The position numbers were made by a program, and so were the translations under genes. The notes under the pieces are model-generated. The model was not told where the DNA came from. It did no database searches and saw only the letters and a list, made by a program, of their open reading frames with translations. This document shows positions 35,498 through 44,464 of a stretch of DNA of 64,000 nt, one piece after another (positions within the stretch are counted from its first letter, which is position 1; every line of letters starts with the position of its first letter). Location of the stretch: contig CAUJDW010000100.1 of the NCBI GenBank assembly GCA_963169455.1, positions 48,908 through 112,907 on the forward strand. The letters run 5' to 3'. This DNA is from Bacteroidota bacterium. Lineage in GTDB: Bacteria; Bacteroidota; Bacteroidia; Chitinophagales; Saprospiraceae.

Positions 35498-37159
35498 CTA
35501 AATCATCAGATCCGCCCAAAACCGGTAGTCGAGCAAAGGCTGGGCTTTGGGGTCCTTGTCGTTGACGGGCATGAGCTCCATGAGGGGGTAAGATAGAATG
35601 GCCCGGCCTTTGCGGATGGAAGCGACGAGCCCGAACCCTTCCTCTTCGTCGGCCCCCTCGATGCCGAGCACTTCAACCGCGGTGCCCGGCTCGATCTGCC
35701 GGAGGATGAGCCCTTCCACCTGGGCGTCGAAGGGGAATTCGACCTCATCGCGGAAGTAGGCCAGCCAGTTGTCGATGTCATCAGCTGCGGGCTGGCGCAT
35801 CATAATGCCGAAAACGCGGGCGGCCTGTTTGTCTTCATCGACATTGCCCCAGAAGTAGCGGTGGAAGAGCCTGCGGTTGGTGCTTATGGCTTCGTCTTCG
35901 GTGTCGCGGGCGACAGCCGGGCGCAGGCCCTCCTCCTCGAACTCGAAAAGGAAGAAATTGCCGTATTCCTCCTCGCAGGACTTTTTGATAAACTTTTCCG
36001 GCAGCGCCCGGAGGCTTACGCTGTCGAGCGACACCTCGTAAACCACCAGTTCCCCGTTGGTGTAAACATGCTCGACGCGGCCCTGCCAGCCCTGGATGTT
36101 GAGCTTTGGAAAGCCCCTGAAGGGCGTTTCACTCCTGATCACTTCCACGGAACTGCCGACGGGGTAACGCGGGTTTTCCACCTCCTCCCAGTCCTCCTCA
36201 TCTTCCCATCCCTCTTCCTCATCCGGGAAGAAGCCGTCGTCATCGGCATCGTAGTCTTCACTGAACATCAGGCCTTCCGATTCGTCGAGCATATCGTCCA
36301 GGAAAGCATCGACGAGCGCCTGGCGGTATTCCTCTTCGTCCTCCGGCCCGAATTGTTCGGCCACTTCATCCAGCATGGGAGACGGGGCGCCGAGGCGGCG
36401 GGAATCTTCGAGGGCCTCCCTGAGCCTGCTGAGCATGTCCTGGAGGTTTTTCAGGTCTTCCAGGTTTTCCTGCGGCTCGTTTTTCTGCGCGCGGCGGCCG
36501 TATTTGGAATTGGAGATCAGCTGGTTTTCGCTCTGCAGCCGGCTGGCGTTTTCCTTCAGCCCCTCTTTCATGTTCTGCAGCAGCCTGATGCCCTCCTCCC
36601 GAGGCAGGCTGCCGGCCAGGCCGTGTTGAAGCGCCAGGCCCGCCAGCGGCTGAAGCCCCCGGGTAGCCAGCTCGATATCCTGGCCCTGGCTTGCTTCCCC
36701 TTTCTTCTTGAGGGCATCCAGGATCATTTTCCCCGCCTCGATTTCATCTTCATCCGGCAGCATATCAAAATCCCGGAGCTGCTCTTCGATCTCTTCCCGG
36801 AGCGTCGCCTCGACGGGGCGCCCGTTCTGTTTCGCGGCGGCCAGGCGGGCCAGCATTTTTTCATACTGCGGGTGGAAAAGCGGCGCATTCAGCAAACTAT
36901 CCCCCAATATCCCAAGCTCCTCCAATGCTTCTTCGCCAAAGCCGGGCGCTCCTTCCAAGCTTTCGATAAGCCCGAAAATTTCCTGCCGCAGGTTGCTGAT
37001 GGTTTCCACATGGGCAAGCATCTGCTGATGGGATTGCAGGTAGGAGGCAATGGCCTTTTCCCGGGTTTCAGCCAGGATGCGGTTGTTCTCGCGGGCTTCT
37101 TCCAGTAAGTGGTGTACTTCTTCCTGCAAACGTTCTATTGAGGCAAGCTGATCGCTCAT
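35498..37159 (-). CDS. Acidic protein of unknown function with possible CcbP-like C-terminal domain
   Basis: I do not recognise the full-length 553-residue product. Residues 1-80 are a predicted coiled coil with no signal peptide. The middle (about 290-335) is extremely acidic (YDADDDGFFPDEEEGW, EDEEDWEEVE). About 340-390 looks like a small beta domain (GSSVEVIRSETPFRGFPK, GWQGRVEHVYTNGELVVYEV). The C-terminal 100 residues (DNWLAYFRDEVEFPFDAQVE ... GTAVEVLGI ... EEGFGLVASIRKGRA) resemble the cyanobacterial calcium-binding CcbP domain in spacing, but I cannot confirm this. It is probably cytoplasmic. It converges on hsdR (38 bp between the stops) and lies downstream of carB on the same strand, 83 bp away. 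Confidence 0.65.
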   Translation of the reverse strand: MSDQLASIERLQEEVHHLLEEARENNRILAETREKAIASYLQSHQQMLAHVETISNLRQEIFGLIESLEGAPGFGEEALEELGILGDSLLNAPLFHPQYEKMLARLAAAKQNGRPVEATLREEIEEQLRDFDMLPDEDEIEAGKMILDALKKKGEASQGQDIELATRGLQPLAGLALQHGLAGSLPREEGIRLLQNMKEGLKENASRLQSENQLISNSKYGRRAQKNEPQENLEDLKNLQDMLSRLREALEDSRRLGAPSPMLDEVAEQFGPEDEEEYRQALVDAFLDDMLDESEGLMFSEDYDADDDGFFPDEEEGWEDEEDWEEVENPRYPVGSSVEVIRSETPFRGFPKLNIQGWQGRVEHVYTNGELVVYEVSLDSVSLRALPEKFIKKSCEEEYGNFFLFEFEEEGLRPAVARDTEDEAISTNRRLFHRYFWGNVDEDKQAARVFGIMMRQPAADDIDNWLAYFRDEVEFPFDAQVEGLILRQIEPGTAVEVLGIEGADEEEGFGLVASIRKGRAILSYPLMELMPVNDKDPKAQPLLDYRFWADLMI

Positions 37160-37242
37160 GAGCTGGATTTTCTTTCTTAAAACACTTCGCAGGGAGCTCT
37201 GGTTGGGCAGGCGGAATGCCGCTGCCCGTTCCGGAAAGCATC

Positions 37243-40062
37243 CTATCTCGTCAGGTACATATACCGCTGCCGGTCCAGTTCCCGGAAGAAGGGGTCGGAC
37301 AGGTCGCGGATGAAGCGGATGGCTTCACCGGTGGATTTCATTTCCGGGCCGAGGTTCTTGTCCACGTTGGGGAACTTGTCGAATGAGAACACCGGCACCT
37401 TGATGGCGAAGCCGCCGGGCCGGGGTTTGATGTCGAAATCTTTCAGCTTATGGGTTCCCATCATCACTTTGGTAGCGATTTTCAGGTAGGGCACCTGGTA
37501 TGCCTTGGCGATGAAAGGCGTCGTGCGGGAGGCCCGCGGGTTGGCCTCGATGACGTACACCTTGTTGTCTTTTATAGCGAACTGAACGTTGATCAGGCCT
37601 CGAATGTTCAGGGCCCTGGCCAGCATTCCGGTATATTCCACCATGGTATTGACGGCATCCACCGACAGGCTGTAGGTCGGCAGAACGGCCGAACTGTCGC
37701 CGGAATGGATGCCCGCCGGCTCGATGTGTTCCATGATGCCCATGATGTGCACCTCTTCACCATCGCAGATGGCGTCGATCTCGGCCTCTTTGGCCCGTTC
37801 CAGGAAGTGGTCGATCAGGACGCGGTTGCCGGGCATGTGTTTGAAGATGCTGAGCACCTGGTGTTCCAGTTCGTTGTCGTTGATGACGATCCGCATCCGC
37901 TGGCCGCCCAGCACGTAACTGGGCCGCACCAGCACGGGATAGCCGGTGCGCCGCGCCACGGCAAGGGCTTCGTCGGCATCGTGGGCCACCCCATAATCGG
38001 GATAGGGGATGCCGAGTTCCTTGAGCAGGCCGGAAAAGGCGCCGCGGTCCTCGGCCAGGTCCATGTCGGGGAAGGATGTTCCGATGATCTTAATGCCTTT
38101 CCTGTGCAGTAGCTCCGCGATTTTCAGGGCAGTCTGGCCGCCCAGTTGCACGATAACTCCCTCGGGTTGCTCCAGTTCGATGATCTCTTCGAGGTGTTCC
38201 CAGAAAACCGGCTCGAAGTAGAGTTTGTCGGCGATGTCGAAATCCGTAGATACGGTTTCGGGGTTGCAGTTGACCATAATGGCCTCATAGCCCACTTCCC
38301 GGATGGCCATCAGCCCGTGTACGCAGCAGTAGTCGAATTCGATGCCCTGCCCGATGCGGTTGGGGCCGGAGCCGAGCACGATGACCTTCTTTTTGCCGGA
38401 AACGGGCACACTTTCGTTTTCATGGTCGAAAGTGGAGTAGAAATAGGGAGTCTGGGCTTCGAACTCGGCGGCGCAGGTGTCCACCATTTTATAGGTTCGG
38501 CGGATGTTGATGTTTTTGCGCACTTTCGTCACCTCCTCTTCATTCACCCGCATCAGCCAGGCGATCTGGGCGTCGGAATAGCCGGCCTGTTTGAGTTCGC
38601 GGAAGAAGGGCTCGGGAATGTCCTCGGGCACGTTGTAGCGCATCAGTTGCTGTTCCATCCTGACCAGTTGTTTGATCTGGCGGATAAACCAGGGGTCGAT
38701 GCGGGTCAGCTTCTGTATCGTCTTTTCGGGCACGCCGAGCCGCAGGGCGTCCTTGATGCGGAAAATGCGGTCCTCGCTGGCGTGCTCCAGGCGCTCGAGG
38801 ATATCCGAGGTCCTGATCCACTCCTTCATGTCGCCGCCAAGGCCCGTGCGGTTATTTTCCAGCGACTGGCAGGCTTTCTGAAGGGCTTCCAGGAAGTTGC
38901 GCCCGATGGCCATGACCTCTCCTACCGATTTCATCTGCAGCCCCAGTTCGTAATTGGAGCCCACGAACTTTTCGAAGTTCCAGCGCGGCATCTTCACGAT
39001 CACATAGTCCAGCGTGGGTTCGAAGTAGGCGGAGGTGGTGCGGGTGATCTGGTTTTTGAGCTCGTCGAGATGGTAGCCGATGGCCAGTTTGGCCGCGACC
39101 TTGGCGATGGGGTAGCCCGTTGCTTTGCTGGCCAGGGCCGAAGAGCGGGAGACCCTGGGGTTGATCTCGATGACGATGAGGTCTTCCGTATCCGGGTTGA
39201 GGGCGAACTGTATGTTGCAGCCGCCGGCGAAGTTACCCAGGGAGCGCATGGCGTGGATGGCTTCGTCGCGCATGCGCTGGTAAGCCGTATCGGACAGGGT
39301 CATGGCCGGCGCCACGGTGATGCTGTCGCCGGTGTGGATGCCCATGGGGTCCAGGTTTTCCACCGTACAGATGATGACCACGTTGTCGGCGGCGTCGCGC
39401 AGCAGTTCCAGTTCGAATTCCTTCCACCCCAGCACGGCCTTTTCCACCAGGACTTCGTGGGTCGGCGACAGGCTCAGGCCGCGGCGCAGGGCGGCGTCGA
39501 AATCCTCATCCTTGTGTACGAAGCTTCCGCCGGTGCCGCCCAGGGTGTAGGACGGGCGGATCACGAGGGGGAAACCGATCTCCTGGGCCGCCTCCTTACC
39601 CTCCAGGAAGGAGTTGGCGATACGGGAAGGCGCAACGCTCAGCCCGATGTCGATCATGTGCTTGCGAAAGGCCTCCCTGTTCTCCGTCAGCTCGATGGCG
39701 GCCAGGTCGACGCCGACCAGGCGGACGTTGTATTTTTCCCAGATGCCCTGCTGTCCGGCCTCTATGGCCAGGTTCAGCGCCGTCTGGCCGCCCATGGTGG
39801 GCAGCACCGCATCGATATGCCGTTCCTCGAGCACCTGCCGGATGCTGTCCACCGTCAGGGGCAGCAGGTAAACATGGTCGGCGGTGACCGGGTCGGTCAT
39901 GATGGTGGCCGGGTTGTCGTTTATCAGGGATACTTCGATACCTTCCTCCCGCAACGAGCGCGCGGCCTGCGAACCGGAGTAATCAAACTCGCAGGCTTGC
40001 CCGATAATAATGGGGCCGCTTCCGATGATCAGAATGGATTTGATGGACGAATCTTTCGGCAT
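37243..40062 (-). CDS. carB: Carbamoyl-phosphate synthase large subunit
   Basis: The 939-residue product begins SIKSILIIGSGPIIIGQACE and contains two homologous ATP-grasp halves (second half from about KKKVIVLGSGPNRIGQGIEF). It makes carbamoyl phosphate from bicarbonate, ammonia channelled from the CarA glutaminase, and two ATP, for pyrimidine and arginine synthesis. It stops at the end of the second ATP-grasp half (FDKFPNVDKNLGPEMKSTGE and some 30 residues more). It therefore lacks the C-terminal MGS-like allosteric domain of E. coli CarB (1073 residues). I believe a length near 940-950 is common in Bacteroidota, so this is not a truncation. carA is not adjacent. ATG 40062 is chosen over 40107 because it sits at the conserved N-terminus. 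Confidence 0.95.
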   Translation of the reverse strand: MPKDSSIKSILIIGSGPIIIGQACEFDYSGSQAARSLREEGIEVSLINDNPATIMTDPVTADHVYLLPLTVDSIRQVLEERHIDAVLPTMGGQTALNLAIEAGQQGIWEKYNVRLVGVDLAAIELTENREAFRKHMIDIGLSVAPSRIANSFLEGKEAAQEIGFPLVIRPSYTLGGTGGSFVHKDEDFDAALRRGLSLSPTHEVLVEKAVLGWKEFELELLRDAADNVVIICTVENLDPMGIHTGDSITVAPAMTLSDTAYQRMRDEAIHAMRSLGNFAGGCNIQFALNPDTEDLIVIEINPRVSRSSALASKATGYPIAKVAAKLAIGYHLDELKNQITRTTSAYFEPTLDYVIVKMPRWNFEKFVGSNYELGLQMKSVGEVMAIGRNFLEALQKACQSLENNRTGLGGDMKEWIRTSDILERLEHASEDRIFRIKDALRLGVPEKTIQKLTRIDPWFIRQIKQLVRMEQQLMRYNVPEDIPEPFFRELKQAGYSDAQIAWLMRVNEEEVTKVRKNINIRRTYKMVDTCAAEFEAQTPYFYSTFDHENESVPVSGKKKVIVLGSGPNRIGQGIEFDYCCVHGLMAIREVGYEAIMVNCNPETVSTDFDIADKLYFEPVFWEHLEEIIELEQPEGVIVQLGGQTALKIAELLHRKGIKIIGTSFPDMDLAEDRGAFSGLLKELGIPYPDYGVAHDADEALAVARRTGYPVLVRPSYVLGGQRMRIVINDNELEHQVLSIFKHMPGNRVLIDHFLERAKEAEIDAICDGEEVHIMGIMEHIEPAGIHSGDSSAVLPTYSLSVDAVNTMVEYTGMLARALNIRGLINVQFAIKDNKVYVIEANPRASRTTPFIAKAYQVPYLKIATKVMMGTHKLKDFDIKPRPGGFAIKVPVFSFDKFPNVDKNLGPEMKSTGEAIRFIRDLSDPFFRELDRQRYMYLTR

Positions 40063-40292
40063 GAGCAGGAATTCTGTTTGGCCCGGCGAGATCAGGCCGT
40101 TTCGCAAATCGCGGGCAAAGATACAACAGCTACCCTAGCTTTTCTAAAACCTGCTCCAACTTTCTGTGGGAATATGGCCGGCGCCGGGGCTGGAATTCCC
40201 AAATACTCAGCAGAGCCCGCAGCTTAATAGGAATATCCGCTTTTGGCCAGCCCGGCAGGCGAATAAGCGCGGGAATCCGTAATTTAGGGGCT

Positions 40293-43200
40293 ATGAATGT
40301 CATACGGAAGGCCAGGCATATCGGCGCACTTTGCTCATTGTTCTTCGGACTGGCCGGAGGGGCGCAGCCCGATTTCAGCAACCCCATCGTGCTCACCGAG
40401 GAAAACGGGCTTCCTTCCAACATCGTATCGGACGTGGTTGTGGGCCCGGATGGGTTTACCTGGGTAGGCACCAACCAGGGTATATGCCGCTTTGACGGCC
40501 AGGAAGCAAAGGTATTCCAGCCTGTGGAAGGAGACTCTTCCTCCCTGGGCAATAACCAGGTCAATTGCCTGTTGATCGACAGCGAAGGAAATTTGTGGGT
40601 GGGGATTCCCGGGGGGTTGAGCATTATGGCCCGGGGAACAGGCCACTTCCGCAACATCTACGGGCAGGCGGATATTCCCGGCCAGCTCCCGCCCGGGCGG
40701 GTGTCGGCCCTGTATGAAGATGCCCATGGCTATATCTGGCTGGGCGTCAGCGGGGCCGGGCTGGTGCGCTACAGCCCCTGTACAGGCTGTTTCGACGCAT
40801 TCCGCCTGAAGGCTGCCGGGATCGGGGAAGGGCTGGAATCCGGCCGCCTGAACAGCGTCCTGGATATTCGGCCCGCCCGCATGGAAGACTCCGTGCTCTG
40901 GCTGGCTACCCTGGCAGGGCTGGTGCGTTTCAATACCTCAACCCAGGGCCACGAAGTGTTTTCATTCGTATCGGACGACAAAGGGCTGCAGAACAGCTTC
41001 AATTCCATGAGGCTGGTGCATCCGCATACCAACGGCCAAATATACGTCGGCAGCTGGTCGGGCGCCGGCGCGTTCGACCCGCGCAGCGGGAAATTCCGGC
41101 TGATCGATTTTCCCGGCGCCGAAGGGCGGCGTTCCATAGCACGGCGGATGGTGACTGCTTTTTTACCCAAATCGGGCTCCGAGATATGGATCACTTATGG
41201 CCATGGGCTGGCCCTTTTCAACACCGACAGTTTCCGCCCGGAGCACCTCTATTACAACGAACCCAATGAGGGCAAGCTTTACGGCGCCACCCTGGCGGAC
41301 GACAAGGGCCGCACCTGGGCGGCTACCGAACATGGGCTCTATATTTATAACCCCATCCGGAATCAGGTCAGAAGCCACTATTTTCCCACTGCCGATGACG
41401 AGCTCTATTATCTGAGCAGCAGCATGGCCGAAAGCCGGGACGGGCGCTACCTCTACCTCGCCGTTTTGCAGGGCGAAGGCCTGTATGTGTATGACAGAAC
41501 CCACAAAACCTGGGAAATTGTGCGCCCGCCCGCTTCTCACTACGACAGGCAGGGCGGCTTCCTCGGGGCCCGCCTGCTGCGCCTGCGCGATGGCCGGCTG
41601 ATGGTTCTGTCGGAGTCCGCTCTGTTGTTCTTCGATGAAAAAAAGCGCAGCTTTTATGATGCCGGCATCGATTTCGGGGTGGACGCGCCTGTTTTCCGGT
41701 CCATTATCGAAGGAGAGCAGGGCGAAATCTGGGCCGGCAGCAGGCGCCGGGGGCTTTTTCGGGTAAACCTCGCCACCGGCGCCGTGCGGCATTACGAAGA
41801 GGAATTTTCCGGACAGGGGGTATGGGTGGAAGAATTGTTTCGCGACAGCCGCGGTTATATCTGGATACGCACCGCTTCGGGCTTTGCCGTTTACCTCCCC
41901 CACCGCGACAGCATCCTGCACTTCCCCTATGGCATAAACGAAGAAGCACACCGCAAAACTTTCCTCAACGTGCGGGGCTTCGCCGAAGACCAACAGGGGC
42001 GGATATGGATCGCTGGTGGTGAGGAAGGTATAGGCCTGGCCGACCCTGCCCGTATCGGAGAAGGCATCGTGCGGAAATACACGGAAAAAGACGGCCTCAA
42101 ATGCCGGAACGCTCAGGCCCTGCTCCTGGATCACAACGGATTCCTCTGGATAGACAGCGAGCGCGGGCTTGTCCGGTTCGACCCGCTCCGGCTGACTTTC
42201 GACCTGTTCGGGCCCGGCTACGGCATGCCGGCTAAAAACACCGACCTGCTTTTTCCGCTGAAAAGCGGCGAGATCGCCATCGGCGTGCGCAAGGGTTTCT
42301 GCACCTTCCACCCCGACAAACTCCGGATAAACGCAGAGCCTCCACTCCCCTATTTGTCTTCCTTCAAAGTGTTCGGCCAGGAATTCGAACACCCTGCGCC
42401 CGGCGGCGAAGTGCGCCTCAGCTACCGCCAGAACTTCTTCTCCTTCGAGTTCTCCGCCATCGGCTACAACCTGCCGGAACAGCATACCTTCGCCTACCAG
42501 CTGGTTGGAGTGGATGACGACTGGGTGTTCGCCGGCAGGCGGCGTTATGCTTCCTATACCAACATCAGAGGAGGGCGCTACCAGTTCAGGCTCAAGTCGG
42601 CCAACAACGAGGGCTTATGGAGTGAAAAGCCCTACACCCTCGACATTTTCATCACCACCCCCTGGTGGCGGGCGGCCTGGTTCTGGGCGCTGGCCGGGTT
42701 CGGCCTGGGGCTGGCAGCCTGGGGCGCCGTGCGCTGGCGCATCACGCAGGTGAGAAAAAAAGAATCGCTCAAAGCCGAATTCGACCGCAAGCTGGCCAAT
42801 GTCGAACTGAATGCCCTGCGCGCCCAGATGAACCCCCACTTCATTTTTAACTGCCTGAATTCCATCGATTATTACATACTGAAAAACGATACCGACAAGG
42901 CCTCCGACTACCTCAACCGCTTTTCGAGGCTCATCCGGCTGATCCTGCAGAACAGCCGCTCGGAATACGTCAACCTGCGGGAAGAACTCGAAGCGCTGAA
43001 ACTGTACATCGAAATGGAGAGCCTTCGCTTTGAACAGCAGTTCGACTACGAGGTAAAAGTGAGCCGGGGGCTGGCCATCGATGAGGTCGAAATCCCTCCC
43101 ATGCTGCTGCAACCCTACGTCGAAAACGCCATCTGGCACGGCCTGATCCAGAAAGAGGGCAAAGGCAGGCTCGACATCGTCATCACCCGGAAGAACGGCG

Positions 43201-43427
43201 GGTTGCAATGCGTCATCGAAGACAACGGCATAGGGCGGGAAGCGGCGCGCCAGCTCAACTCCAAAACGGCCACCCGGCGCAAGTCGATGGGTATGGACAT
43301 CACCCAGGGCCGGATATCCATGATCAATAAATTGTATAACACCAGGGCTTCCGTTAAGGTCATCGACCTCAAGGACGATTCCGGGCAGCCTCTCGGCACC
43401 CGGGTCGAGCTGAATATACCGGTTTAG
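40293..43427 (+). CDS. Two-component propeller sensor histidine kinase (LytS-type catalytic core)
   Basis: The 1044-residue product has a signal sequence (ALCSLFFGLAGGAQ). Its large periplasmic region holds seven-bladed propeller repeats (PDGFTWVGTNQGICRFDG, EGNLWVGIPGGLSI and similar, to about residue 690). A Y_Y_Y domain (about 710-790), one membrane helix (AAWFWALAGFGLGLAAWGAV) and a His_kinase core follow (LRAQMNPHFIFNCLNS, His about residue 850, then an HATPase domain with IEDNGIGRE). It should sense an extracellular or periplasmic cue and phosphorylate the LytTR regulator encoded 37 bp downstream. The ligand is unknown; related Bacteroides hybrids sense glycans. It diverges from carB. 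Confidence 0.93.
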   Translation: MNVIRKARHIGALCSLFFGLAGGAQPDFSNPIVLTEENGLPSNIVSDVVVGPDGFTWVGTNQGICRFDGQEAKVFQPVEGDSSSLGNNQVNCLLIDSEGNLWVGIPGGLSIMARGTGHFRNIYGQADIPGQLPPGRVSALYEDAHGYIWLGVSGAGLVRYSPCTGCFDAFRLKAAGIGEGLESGRLNSVLDIRPARMEDSVLWLATLAGLVRFNTSTQGHEVFSFVSDDKGLQNSFNSMRLVHPHTNGQIYVGSWSGAGAFDPRSGKFRLIDFPGAEGRRSIARRMVTAFLPKSGSEIWITYGHGLALFNTDSFRPEHLYYNEPNEGKLYGATLADDKGRTWAATEHGLYIYNPIRNQVRSHYFPTADDELYYLSSSMAESRDGRYLYLAVLQGEGLYVYDRTHKTWEIVRPPASHYDRQGGFLGARLLRLRDGRLMVLSESALLFFDEKKRSFYDAGIDFGVDAPVFRSIIEGEQGEIWAGSRRRGLFRVNLATGAVRHYEEEFSGQGVWVEELFRDSRGYIWIRTASGFAVYLPHRDSILHFPYGINEEAHRKTFLNVRGFAEDQQGRIWIAGGEEGIGLADPARIGEGIVRKYTEKDGLKCRNAQALLLDHNGFLWIDSERGLVRFDPLRLTFDLFGPGYGMPAKNTDLLFPLKSGEIAIGVRKGFCTFHPDKLRINAEPPLPYLSSFKVFGQEFEHPAPGGEVRLSYRQNFFSFEFSAIGYNLPEQHTFAYQLVGVDDDWVFAGRRRYASYTNIRGGRYQFRLKSANNEGLWSEKPYTLDIFITTPWWRAAWFWALAGFGLGLAAWGAVRWRITQVRKKESLKAEFDRKLANVELNALRAQMNPHFIFNCLNSIDYYILKNDTDKASDYLNRFSRLIRLILQNSRSEYVNLREELEALKLYIEMESLRFEQQFDYEVKVSRGLAIDEVEIPPMLLQPYVENAIWHGLIQKEGKGRLDIVITRKNGGLQCVIEDNGIGREAARQLNSKTATRRKSMGMDITQGRISMINKLYNTRASVKVIDLKDDSGQPLGTRVELNIPV

Positions 43428-43464
43428 GCCCGGGAGCCCTGCAGGCTAAAAACCCATATAAGGC

Positions 43465-44208
43465 ATGATAAAAGCAGTGATCATAGACGACGAGCGGCAC
43501 AGCGTGGAGACGCTGAGCCTTAAACTGGAAAAATTCTGCCCGGAAGTGGCCATCGCCGCCCAGTTCACCAACTCGGTGGAGGGGTTGAACTATCTGCGGA
43601 ACAACCCGCCCGACCTGCTGTTTCTGGACATCGAGATGCCCCGGCTAAACGGGTTCGAATTACTGGAAAAACTGGAAGAAGTGCCTTTCGACGTGGTCTT
43701 CACCACAGCATATGATGAATTCGGCATCCGGGCCATCAAATTCAGTGCGCTGGACTACCTGCTGAAGCCCGTGCAGGGCGAAGAACTGAAAAAAGCCGTC
43801 GAACGGCATACCCGCAAATCGCGCCAGCCCCTCTCCAGCTCTCAGCTCGAGGTGCTGTTCAGCAATATCCGGGAAGAACAGAGGGGGCGGCCCGGCAAGA
43901 TCGCCCTGGCCACCAAGGAAACGATCGAATTCGTATTTCCCAACGACATCGTGGCCTGCTCGTCGGATAGCAACTACACCATGGTCTATCTGATGGACGG
44001 CAGAAAAAAGCTCATCTCCAAAACCCTGAAGGAATTCGAGGACCTGCTCACGGAATTCAGCTTTTTCCGAATCCACCACTCGCACCTGGCCAACCTCAAC
44101 CACGTAAAGGAATTTGTCCGGGCAGACGGCGGCTACCTGATCATGGCCAACAAAATGACCCTGCCGGTTTCCCGCAGCCGCCGCGAGGAGCTGCTGAAGC
44201 AGTTCTGA
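43465..44208 (+). CDS. LytTR-family response regulator
   Basis: The 247-residue product has a receiver domain with phospho-acceptor D55 (LLFLDIEMPRLNGFELLE) and a conserved KP (YLLKPVQ). From about residue 145 there is a LytTR DNA-binding domain (IVACSSDSNYTMVYLMDGRK, FFRIHHSHLANLNHVKEF). It binds DNA as a dimer through beta strands, usually at paired direct repeats. It lies 37 bp after the propeller kinase gene and is its evident partner. Targets are unknown; no LytTR site was identified by eye. The 165-bp hairpin element copy 2 lies downstream. Confidence 0.94.
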   Translation: MIKAVIIDDERHSVETLSLKLEKFCPEVAIAAQFTNSVEGLNYLRNNPPDLLFLDIEMPRLNGFELLEKLEEVPFDVVFTTAYDEFGIRAIKFSALDYLLKPVQGEELKKAVERHTRKSRQPLSSSQLEVLFSNIREEQRGRPGKIALATKETIEFVFPNDIVACSSDSNYTMVYLMDGRKKLISKTLKEFEDLLTEFSFFRIHHSHLANLNHVKEFVRADGGYLIMANKMTLPVSRSRREELLKQF

Positions 44209-44275
44209 TACGGAACAGGGAGACATCCCCTTTGAGGCGCCCCTCTGAAAAACAGCACCGACGGGGCGCTGCAAA

Positions 44276-44440
44276 CTAGTGCTGTCGGCATTAAGTAACG
44301 GGTTATATAAAATGAGGCTATTTTGCCGCCAGACAAGGCGTGAGGAGCGAGCATAGCGGGACTATGTGAGCGACGAACAACGCAGTATGGCGGCAAAAGA
44401 GTCCATTTGATATCCCGGTATTTAGTGCCGACAGCACTAG
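44276..44440. repeat. 165-bp hairpin element, copy 2
   Basis: CTAGTGCTGTCGGCA (44276-44290) is exactly complementary to 44426-44440. The next 35 bp on each side also pair imperfectly (TTTTGCCGCC / GGCGGCAAAA), giving one long hairpin. The apex (about 44316-44402) matches copy 1 at 19721-19884. It lies between convergent genes (LytTR regulator and receiver-Crp regulator). The gap 44209-44464 holds nothing else recognisable. Confidence 0.9.
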
Positions 44441-44464
44441 CGCACCGGAAAACTGCCCGCTGTG

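Noticed and set aside
35861..37108. Plus-strand open frame of 415 codons opposite the acidic protein
   Set aside because: Mirror of the acidic coding strand; the minus-strand gene has a better start and composition.
38146..40227. Long plus-strand open frame (693 codons) opposite carB
   Set aside because: It lies antisense to a clear carB and reflects GC-rich codon use; its His/Asp/Gly-rich composition is unlike a protein.
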